From CALXOJ01 sp034120015 (GTDB lineage Bacteria; Spirochaetota; Spirochaetia; JAFGXN01): a stretch of 64,000 nt of DNA. The stretch spans positions 13,592-77,591 of the forward strand of contig JAXEIF010000002.1 of assembly GCA_034120015.1 (NCBI GenBank), given 5' to 3'. Positions within the stretch are counted from its first letter, which is position 1. Every line of letters starts with the position of its first letter. The notes under the pieces were generated by a model. The model ran no database searches. It saw only the letters and a program-made list of their open reading frames with translations, and was not told the DNA's origin. Positions 58,316 to 64,000 of the stretch are shown in pieces. Made by a program: the position numbers and the translations under genes.

Positions 58316-61144
58316 ATGAAGAAACATTTGTTAGGAACAGCGGTTTGTGTACTGCTTTTGGCAGTTTCCTGCGCAACGACTTCCAATCAGAACTCCATTC
58401 AGGAGATGGTGGCGCAAAAAGATTATGCCAATTTGCGTAATCTGATGTTCGACGAAAATGTCAATGTTAACGATCTCGGAACTTACGGAGAAACCGCTTT
58501 GGCGATTGCCGTTAAAAATAATTACAGAGACATTATCGATTTTCTGTTTACCATCGGAGCCGACCCCAATATTGCCGATGCACAGGGAGAAACGCCGATT
58601 TTTCATGCCGTCCGTGCCAATAATCTTGATCTGACATCGCTTTTGATTTCCAAAAATGCCAATCTCAATATCAGAAATAACAGGAACGAGCTTCTGCTGA
58701 ACATCCCCGTCGAAAACGAGCAGGCCGAAATGGCCGCGTTGCTGGTAAAATCGGGGGCCGATACGCGGCTTGTCGATGTGACCGGCAAAACGGTGATGGA
58801 AAACGCGGTGCTGAAAGGCGAAAGTCTTGTGCAGGCGGTCACCAACGCGGAAAACATCAATCTGCAGACCGAAGAGGGACAGACGATTCTGAATTTTGCC
58901 GTCGAAAGCGGCCGTCCCGGTATTGTCGAATACCTGCTGAAAACGGGTGCCTATATCCGTCCCGGTTTCTGCCGCCCCGATAAACTGAACAATGTCGATT
59001 TTGCCCTGAAACATACCGATAAAGTCACTTATGCCCAGATGGTGGTCGATTTTGTGAAAGCCGGAGAAGACCTGACCAATACCGACTACGAATATGTGCA
59101 GGATTACGTGACCTCTCCCGATATCAGCGGATTTTACAATCAGGGCGGATTTCCGCTGCACCATGCCTCCCAAAAAGGACATCGCGGATTTGTCGAGTAT
59201 TTTATTCTGAAGAACGTCGATTTGAATCGTTTTAATCAGGACGGACTGACCCCGCTCCATCTGGCCATCAACAGCCGGCATCAGGACATTGTCGATATGC
59301 TGATTGCCCGCGGCGCCGATGTCAATCTGACGACACCCGACGGAGACAATGCGCTTCTGCTGATGCTGAAAAAGAGTTACGGAAAAGAGGCGGTTTTTGC
59401 CCTGCTGGAAACAAAGATCAATATCAATGCCCGCAACAACTGGGGCGATACGCCGCTTCTGGCCGCCGTCGACAAAGATTACGATACCGAAGTGGTTGCC
59501 AAAATGATTCAGAGCAATTCCGATATCAACGTCCGCAACAATTCCGGCAACACACCGCTTCATCTGGCCGTGCGCAACGACAACCGCGAAACCATCGAAC
59601 TGCTGCTGCAGAAAGGGGCCAATATCCATGCCGTGAACAACGAGCTGGTGACGCCGTTTACCGCCGGTCTGGAAAGAGGTTTCGAATACGTGTCGTGGCT
59701 CAGCTCGCTTATCGATTTGAAAAGCCGCGATAATGCCGGCAATACGCTTCTCCATCTGGCTCTGATGAAAGGCGCCAATGTCGATATTATCAAACTGCTT
59801 CTGGTCAAAGGGACGCCGTTTAACCAGAAAAATATCGACGGCGATATTCCTCTTCATATTGCGATTCGAACCCGGCAGGAAGAAGCCTCCAGACTGCTGA
59901 TCGATACCGATTCCGATCTTTTCGTCGAAAATAAGAAAGGCGAAACGCCGATTGTTCTGGCACTGGCGACACAGTGGGGCGATCCGACCTGGCTGGCACA
60001 GGATAAGTTTCTGAAAGCCCGCGATGCCGCCGGCAATACGCCGCTGCACTTTGCCGTACAGTATAACCTGACAGCCGCCGCTCAGAATCTGATTACCCTG
60101 AAAGCCGAAACCGATGTCAAAAACCATTTGGGACGCACGCCGCTGCATGTGGCTATTATCTATAACAACAAGGAAATGCTTGATCTGCTGCTGTCCAACG
60201 GTGTCGACGGTTCTGTCCGCGACAACGCCGGCAACTCGGCTTACCACTACGTGGTTCTGAACAACCGCATCGATCTGATTCCGTATCTGGTCAAATACAA
60301 ACTCGACTACAATGTGGCCAACACTTACGGCAAAACGCCGCTTCACGAAGCGGTCAGCTACAAACGCAATCAGATTGTCGATATGCTGCTGAAACAGGGC
60401 GCCGATGTCACCATCCGCGACAACTGGGGCCGCCAGCCGCTGCACGATGCGGTGAAAGCCGGCAATATCGAAGGCATACAGATGCTGATTGCTTCCGGTG
60501 CGCCCATCGGCGAACGCGACAACGCCGGAAATACGCCGCTGCACCACGCCATTAAAGAAAAATACGAGGTGGTTTCCCGCTACCTGCTGAACATCGGCAG
60601 CGATGTTTACGCCGTCAACAAAGAGAATATGTCGCCGCTTTCGATGGCGCTGCTCGATCCGAAAGTCACCGAATGGTTTATCGATAAATCGATTCTTTCC
60701 AGTGTCGACAACAAAGGACGCTCGCCTCTGCACATTGCTATCGAAGAAAAGAGTCCCGAAGCGATTGTTCAGATTCTGGTCAAAAAAGAGGCCGAACTGA
60801 ATAAAAAAGATATGGAAGGCAACACGCCGCTTCACTACGCTTTGAACAACGGCAACTACGGAGCCGCCAAAGTGATTGTCAATGCCGGTGCCGATATTTT
60901 TATCCGCAACAAAGACGGCATGTCGCCGCTCTACATTGCGATGAGCAAAGGAACCGAAATCCTCGACTGGCTGATTACCGATTACAACATCAACCTGTGC
61001 GACAACCAGGGCAACACCCCGCTGCACATTGCGGCCATCAAAAAGGATTCGTACATTTACGATTACCTGATCCGCCGCGGCGCTTCGCCCGGTATCCTGA
61101 ACAAAGACGGCTACACCGCACTGCAGTTAATGCAGCTGCGTTAA
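58316..61144 (+). CDS. very large ankyrin-repeat lipoprotein
   Basis: A 942-residue protein with a lipoprotein signal ending at LAVSC (Cys 19). The rest is almost entirely ankyrin repeats of 33 residues: about 27 can be counted from the recurring GNTPLHLAV-type helix starts, from GETALAIAVKNN (residue 59) to GYTALQLMQLR at the C-terminus. One spacer near residues 215-275 lacks repeats. Such solenoids bind proteins. Surface or periplasmic exposure is inferred from the lipobox; ankyrin proteins of host-associated bacteria are often exported. AGGATAGGA precedes the start. A terminator-containing repeat unit follows 3 bp after the stop. Confidence 0.9.
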   Translation: MKKHLLGTAVCVLLLAVSCATTSNQNSIQEMVAQKDYANLRNLMFDENVNVNDLGTYGETALAIAVKNNYRDIIDFLFTIGADPNIADAQGETPIFHAVRANNLDLTSLLISKNANLNIRNNRNELLLNIPVENEQAEMAALLVKSGADTRLVDVTGKTVMENAVLKGESLVQAVTNAENINLQTEEGQTILNFAVESGRPGIVEYLLKTGAYIRPGFCRPDKLNNVDFALKHTDKVTYAQMVVDFVKAGEDLTNTDYEYVQDYVTSPDISGFYNQGGFPLHHASQKGHRGFVEYFILKNVDLNRFNQDGLTPLHLAINSRHQDIVDMLIARGADVNLTTPDGDNALLLMLKKSYGKEAVFALLETKININARNNWGDTPLLAAVDKDYDTEVVAKMIQSNSDINVRNNSGNTPLHLAVRNDNRETIELLLQKGANIHAVNNELVTPFTAGLERGFEYVSWLSSLIDLKSRDNAGNTLLHLALMKGANVDIIKLLLVKGTPFNQKNIDGDIPLHIAIRTRQEEASRLLIDTDSDLFVENKKGETPIVLALATQWGDPTWLAQDKFLKARDAAGNTPLHFAVQYNLTAAAQNLITLKAETDVKNHLGRTPLHVAIIYNNKEMLDLLLSNGVDGSVRDNAGNSAYHYVVLNNRIDLIPYLVKYKLDYNVANTYGKTPLHEAVSYKRNQIVDMLLKQGADVTIRDNWGRQPLHDAVKAGNIEGIQMLIASGAPIGERDNAGNTPLHHAIKEKYEVVSRYLLNIGSDVYAVNKENMSPLSMALLDPKVTEWFIDKSILSSVDNKGRSPLHIAIEEKSPEAIVQILVKKEAELNKKDMEGNTPLHYALNNGNYGAAKVIVNAGADIFIRNKDGMSPLYIAMSKGTEILDWLITDYNINLCDNQGNTPLHIAAIKKDSYIYDYLIRRGASPGILNKDGYTALQLMQLR

Positions 61145-61147
61145 ACG

Positions 61148-61229
61148 CCGGCCGCAGCGCACCGCGTTGACGGCATACAGGGGCAGCCCGTGCGGGCTGC
61201 CTTTTTTGTTGCGGAAAACCGCGGTTTGG
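61148..61229 (+). repeat. terminator unit, copy 1
   Basis: An 82-bp unit beginning 3 bp after the ankyrin stop codon: a GC-rich head (CCGGCCGCAGCGCACCGCG), the hairpin GGCAGCCC GTGC GGGCTGCC with TTTTTT, and a tail TTGCGG...CCGCGGTTTGG. The tail holds a -35-like box, but no -10 follows at the right spacing in this copy. Confidence 0.88.
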
Positions 61230-61239
61230 AAAGTTTCCG

Positions 61240-61268
61240 TCGACAACCGGAATTTTCGGATTTATAAT
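61240..61268 (+). promoter_or_regulatory. promoter of the BspA-like lipoprotein
   Basis: TCGACA (61240-61245), 17 nt, TATAAT (61263-61268), then GGGGGTGAG as ribosome site before ATG 61291. Confidence 0.5.
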
Positions 61269-61290
61269 AACTGGGGGTGAGAAGTTGCTT

Positions 61291-62544
61291 ATGAAGAAAT
61301 ACATTTTTTTGATTTTATCGTTTTTTCTGCTGTTCGGGTGCATTCAGGAGGATCCCGTGTGTAATGTCGTTCCCGAAAAACTGACATTGGAGATCGGAGA
61401 AACAGCGGTTGTTAAAGGAATGATGGGAAAAGATGTTGTCGAAGCGGAATGGAGATCGACCGATGCCGAAACCGTTTCGGTCGACAGTAGCGGAAAGGTA
61501 ACCGCAAAGCGGTTGGGAACCGCCGATGTTTTTCCCAGGGTCTTCGTTTTTCAAATTACTCCCTGTACTGTCTCTGTACCGGCGTTTAGCGGTACGGCCG
61601 AAGAAACGGCAGAGGTTTTAAAGGCAGCGGCTCCGTCTCCTTCTTCTCCGTATGAGGAACCTTATACCGTCACAGTGACCGGAACCGGCATTTTTCCGAA
61701 GAGTCTCGGCGAGGCACTGAAAAATCCCCGGATTCGGGTTAAGCTGGTTCTGGCCGATTCGCAAATTGTACGCACCGGTCAGTTTGCCGAAGCCGTTTCT
61801 CTGGTTGAAGTCTCTTTGCCGAAAGTCACTAAAATCGAAGAGGGTGCCTTTAAAGGCTGCTCCAATCTGAAATCGGTTTCTCTTCCGGCAGTCGATTTGC
61901 TCGGCGGTTCCGTATTCGAAAACTGCCGTTCGCTGACATCCGTTTCCCTTCCGGCTCTGACCCGGGAAATCGGAAATGCCGCTTTCCGCGGCTGTACGGC
62001 TTTAAAAGAAGTGATTTTGCCGGAAAAGGGTACGTTTAAACTGCTTGTCGACGCCTTTCGCGGCTGTACGGCACTGGAGCGCATTAATCTGGAATCGGCC
62101 GCATTCATCGGGAACGACTGTTTTGCTCTCGATGAGGCTTCGGATTTACCGTTGGAAACCGGTACGCTTTCGGGTTTGAACTCCTCGATGGATCTTTCTT
62201 ACAATATTTTTTCCAATCGTGTATTAAACCGTCTTTCCTGTCCGAACCTGACGGCTGTCGGGGATTCCGCTTTTGTTTCGCTGACGGTCCTGGAAGAGGC
62301 TTCTTTTCCGTCGGCAACAACCGTTAACGCCAAAGCGTTCACCGATGCCGTGATTCCGGTTTTAAAATTAACTTATCCCGGGAAAATAACCGTTACCGAT
62401 TCGTTTGCGACTGCCGGAAGTTTTCAACCGGCCGATACGGTGCTGTATCTGGACGAAAGCAACAGCAGCGGAATCAGCGACGGCAACACATGGCAGTCCG
62501 TTTCCTGGAAAGAAATCCGTACTGTCTCCGGGGAAACACCGTAA
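61291..62544 (+). CDS. BspA-like lipoprotein with Big2 and TpLRR repeats
   Basis: A 417-residue protein. A lipoprotein signal ends at FGC (Cys 15). Residues about 28-85 form a bacterial Ig-like (Big2) domain (EKLTLEIGETAVVKGMM ... DSSGKVTAKRLGTADV). From about 155, BspA/TpLRR-type leucine-rich repeats follow, e.g. LPKVTKIEEGAFKGCSNLKS near 183, SVFENCRSLTSVSLPAL and AAFRGCTALKEVILPE. BspA-like proteins in Treponema and oral anaerobes mediate adhesion. ATG 61291 is preferred over the TTG at 61285 because the GGTGAG site is then at a normal distance. A terminator unit starts directly after the stop codon. Confidence 0.88.
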   Translation: MKKYIFLILSFFLLFGCIQEDPVCNVVPEKLTLEIGETAVVKGMMGKDVVEAEWRSTDAETVSVDSSGKVTAKRLGTADVFPRVFVFQITPCTVSVPAFSGTAEETAEVLKAAAPSPSSPYEEPYTVTVTGTGIFPKSLGEALKNPRIRVKLVLADSQIVRTGQFAEAVSLVEVSLPKVTKIEEGAFKGCSNLKSVSLPAVDLLGGSVFENCRSLTSVSLPALTREIGNAAFRGCTALKEVILPEKGTFKLLVDAFRGCTALERINLESAAFIGNDCFALDEASDLPLETGTLSGLNSSMDLSYNIFSNRVLNRLSCPNLTAVGDSAFVSLTVLEEASFPSATTVNAKAFTDAVIPVLKLTYPGKITVTDSFATAGSFQPADTVLYLDESNSSGISDGNTWQSVSWKEIRTVSGETP

Positions 62545-62634
62545 CCGGCCGCAGCGCACCGCGTTGACGGCACACAGGGGCAGCCCGCACGGGCTGCCTT
62601 TTTTGTTGCGGAAAACCGCGGTTTGGGGTATACC
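62545..62634 (+). repeat. terminator-promoter unit, copy 2
   Basis: It begins right after the BspA-like stop codon and closely matches copy 1, with compensatory changes in the hairpin loop (GGCAGCCC GCAC GGGCTGCC). The tail reads TTGCGG (62606-62611), 17 nt, TATACC (62629-62634), a decayed promoter that runs into the truncated Fic gene. Confidence 0.88.
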
Positions 62635-63209
62635 GGATCGAAGGCAATACCCGCACCACGGCGGTCTTTACCGTCAAATATCTGCGGACGCTCGGTTTCG
62701 CGGTTTCCAACGAGCTGTTCGAGAACAACAGCCGCTATTTTCGCAATGCGCTGGTCAGGTCCAATTACACCGATCTTAAAAAAGGAATCCGGGAAACGCC
62801 GCTCTTTTTGGAGCACTTTTTCGAGAATCTGCTGTTCGGTGCCCGTCATGAACTGAAAAACCGTTATCTGCACATTGCTTACAGAGAGAATCCCCGTTCG
62901 GTCGAAGACGCTTCCCCCGCTTACGGCAACAGCCAAAATGACAGTGTAAATGACAGTGTAAATGACAGTGTAAATGACAGTGTAAATGACAGTGTAAATG
63001 ACAGTGTAAAATTAACCGCCGGTCAGCAGGCTATTCTGAGCCGCATCAAAGACAATCCCTTCATCACGCAAAGCGAACTGGCGCAGCAAACCGGCCTTTC
63101 CGTCAGCACCGTCATCCGCCGGATGAAAAAGTTACAGACCGCCGGCCTTCTGCGCCGGGTCGGTGCCGACAAAAACGGCTACTGGCAGGCGGAAGAAAAC
63201 TGCCGGTAA
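62628..63209 (+). pseudogene. Fic-family protein, 5'-truncated, with C-terminal winged helix
   Basis: The frame reads YRIEGNTRTTAVFTVKYLRTLGF at its start, the second half of the Fic active-site motif (HPFxxGNxRT), so the His-containing half and the whole N-terminus are missing. The upstream sequence is the repeat unit, which seems to have replaced it. Downstream, FFENLLFGARHELKNRYL is typical of Fic C-termini. A tandem NDSV repeat (six copies) links to a winged-helix domain (QSELAQQTGLSVSTVIRRMKKL). Fic enzymes AMPylate target proteins; without the His this fragment cannot be active. There is no good start codon before a TTG at 62808. Confidence 0.8.
62937..63008 (+). repeat. six perfect 12-bp tandem repeats inside the Fic remnant
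   Basis: AATGACAGTGTA is repeated six times without a mismatch, encoding (NDSV)6 between the Fic helical region and the winged helix. As a multiple of 3, copy-number changes would alter linker length without shifting the frame. Confidence 0.95.
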
Positions 63210-63224
63210 ACGGGCGGTAAGCCG

Positions 63225-63290
63225 CCGGCCGCAGCGCACCGCGTAGACAGCATACAGGGGCAGCCCGTGCGGGCTGCCTTTTTTGTTTTG
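63225..63290 (+). repeat. terminator unit, copy 3
   Basis: It lies 15 bp after the Fic stop codon. Head and hairpin match the other copies (GCGTAGACAGC instead of GCGTTGACGGC), then TTTTTTGTT; the CCGCGGTTTGG tail is missing. Confidence 0.85.
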
Positions 63291-63310
63291 GAAATCCTTT
63301 TTGTCTGACA

Positions 63311-63478
63311 AAAAACGTCCTACGTTTTTCGAAAAATGTCCTACGTTTTTAAAAAAACGTCCTATGTTTTTTTAAAAACTCTCAGAGTTTTTGGAGAATG
63401 TCTCAGAGTTTCCGGAAAAATACACTGTGTTTTAAAAAATTCTCTGAGAGTTTTCGGGGAATCCCCGAGAGTTTTCGG
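63311..63478. repeat. eight tandem 21-bp near-palindromic units
   Basis: Units start at 63311, 63332, 63353, 63374, 63395, 63416, 63437 and 63458, each exactly 21 bp. The first four are 8-bp-arm palindromes around a 3-nt centre (e.g. AAAAACGT CCT ACGTTTTT, AAAAACTC TCA GAGTTTTT); later units keep mainly the right arm GAGTTTTCGG. On the plus strand they would translate as heptapeptides with an invariant Val (SYVFKKT, LRVFGES), but there is no start signal and an upstream stop. This 458-bp gene-free stretch (63210-63667) otherwise contains only terminator units 3 and 4 and a promoter. Confidence 0.85.
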
Positions 63479-63544
63479 GTATAAAATACGGGAAAAATCG
63501 GGAGAAGTTCTGTTTTTGCGGAAGAGAGGTTTGGAAAACGCAAA

Positions 63545-63633
63545 CGGCCGCAACGCACCGCGGTGAAGGTATACAGGGGCAGCCTGCACGGGCTGCCTTT
63601 TTTGTTGCGGAAAGCCGCGGTTTGGGGTATAAT
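63545..63633 (+). repeat. terminator-promoter unit, copy 4
   Basis: The same unit as copies 1-3 with a few changes (CGGCCGCAACGC head; hairpin GGCAGCC TGCAC GGGCTGCC). Its tail forms an intact promoter: TTGCGG (63605-63610), 17 nt, TATAAT (63628-63633), serving the methylase gene at 63668. Confidence 0.88.
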
Positions 63634-63667
63634 AAAGAAAGATTAAAATAAGGAAAATTCGATATAA

Positions 63668-64000
63668 GTGAATACGATTGCTGACGTCGGTGTAGATATT
63701 AAAGAAAATTCATTGCTGAAGGCAGATAAGCTGCTGCTGGAAATATTGTTGAAAGACAGGACAACCGGAAAAAATATTATCTGGGCAACGGATAATTACT
63801 CTCATTACGGAGAGCAATATGCCAAAACCGCGCCCATTCTGATAGAGCTTATTACATCGCATAAAGGACAGCTGATAAAACCCCGGACGGAAAAAAGCAA
63901 AGCCGAACAGCAGAAACGGGTTCGTCAAAAGGCAGAAGTATTTACTCCCTCATGGGTTTGCAATGCGCAAAATAATCTCATAGACGAAGCGTGGTTCGGA
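63668..64000 (+). CDS. restriction-modification DNA methylase, N-terminal part (cut by window edge)
   Basis: The first 111 codons of a gene leaving the window, starting at GTG 63668 with TAAGGA about 14 bases upstream and the promoter of repeat copy 4 before it. The stretch KAEVFTPSWVCNAQNNLIDE near residue 92 is characteristic of type II restriction enzyme/methylase fusion or restriction endonuclease subunit M proteins, in which EVFTP opens the SAM-dependent N6-adenine methylase domain. ATDNYSHYGEQYAKTAPI near 40 fits the same group. The catalytic motif and any endonuclease part would lie beyond base 64000. Confidence 0.8.
   Translation, partial: MNTIADVGVDIKENSLLKADKLLLEILLKDRTTGKNIIWATDNYSHYGEQYAKTAPILIELITSHKGQLIKPRTEKSKAEQQKRVRQKAEVFTPSWVCNAQNNLIDEAWFG

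Noticed and set aside
58331..61027. An 898-codon open frame antisense to the ankyrin gene
   Set aside because: It mirrors the sense repeats frame by frame and has no ribosome site, promoter or domain. Long antisense frames are expected opposite codon-biased repeat genes.
63311..63478. 21-bp array as a CRISPR array
   Set aside because: Units are contiguous without spacers, only 21 bp long and diverging in sequence; no cas genes nearby.
63336..63566. 76-codon frame through the 21-bp array as a gene
   Set aside because: No ribosome site, an in-frame stop just upstream, and its end runs into terminator unit copy 4. At best a relic of a longer coding sequence.
61148..63633. Repeat units as integron attC sites (chromosomal integrons occur in Treponema)
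   Set aside because: The copies do not show the paired RYYYAAC/GTTRRRY core boxes at conserved places; the inverted repeat is a terminator hairpin with a T run. No integrase is seen. Gene-cassette behaviour remains possible but not through attC.

Overview
The window looks like a chromosomal segment of a host-associated, probably anaerobic spirochaete, most likely Treponema-like. This is an inference from gene content, since no rRNA or marker-gene comparison is possible here. The pointers are a BspA-type (TpLRR) lipoprotein, a very large ankyrin lipoprotein, many lipoproteins with relaxed lipoboxes, cheR-cheB, pyruvate:ferredoxin oxidoreductase, a sodium-pumping oxaloacetate decarboxylase and tandem sulfatases. 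One tRNA (Cys) was found. No rRNA, CRISPR array or insertion sequence was seen.

Layout. 1-3.4 kb: 5' end of a PFOR gene (minus), a PEBP-like lipoprotein, an MFS transporter with an ADP-ribose-type Nudix hydrolase, and tRNA-Cys. 3.5-5.7 kb: two tandem paralogues with a degenerate HD-GYP domain. 5.7-12.8 kb: a secreted trypsin-like protease (interrupted by an in-frame stop), an M20 peptidase and oppBCDF, overlapping like one peptide-use operon but with no substrate-binding protein. 12.7-15.6 kb (minus): an acyl-CoA ligase and galT. 15.7-17.9 kb: a methyl-accepting chemotaxis protein behind a sigma-28-like -10 box. 18.0-22.0 kb: an acidic cytosolic protein, an FN3-like lipoprotein and a subtilisin-like lipoprotein. 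22.0-28.5 kb: a 966-aa TPR protein, an outer-membrane barrel and ExbB, ExbD and TonB-like proteins, i.e. a self-contained energised outer-membrane system. 28.5-30.8 kb: two HAD phosphatases, a small lipoprotein and EF-P.

30.9-34.8 kb: two tandem sulfatases, the first with a -1 frameshift in a G run. 34.9-42.3 kb: DUF1275 membrane protein, a PTPS/QueD-like protein with a zinc ribbon, oadGAB, pyrC and an exported protein. 42.3-46.8 kb: diacylglycerol kinase and a TraB-family protein (minus), then cheR-cheB plus an unknown partner. 46.8-54.1 kb: an MBL-fold hydrolase and LamG/FN3 protein, a pteridine-reductase-like SDR, endonuclease IV, and a two-component system with a small exported protein. 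54.1-58.2 kb: a DUF4416 protein and malQ (minus), then carD-ispF and an EpmB-like aminomutase, which fits the EF-P gene with its conserved lysine loop. 58.3-61.1 kb: a lipoprotein with about 27 ankyrin repeats.

61.1-64.0 kb is the accessory end. Four copies of an 80-90 bp terminator(-promoter) unit punctuate a BspA-like lipoprotein, a 5'-truncated Fic gene with a six-fold 12-bp repeat, an eight-fold 21-bp near-palindromic array, and the start of a restriction-modification methylase.

The most general unusual signal is transcriptional. Nine operon-leading genes have a -10 box only 5-8 nt upstream of the start codon and no Shine-Dalgarno sequence, which predicts leaderless mRNAs. Neighbouring genes keep ordinary Shine-Dalgarno leaders.
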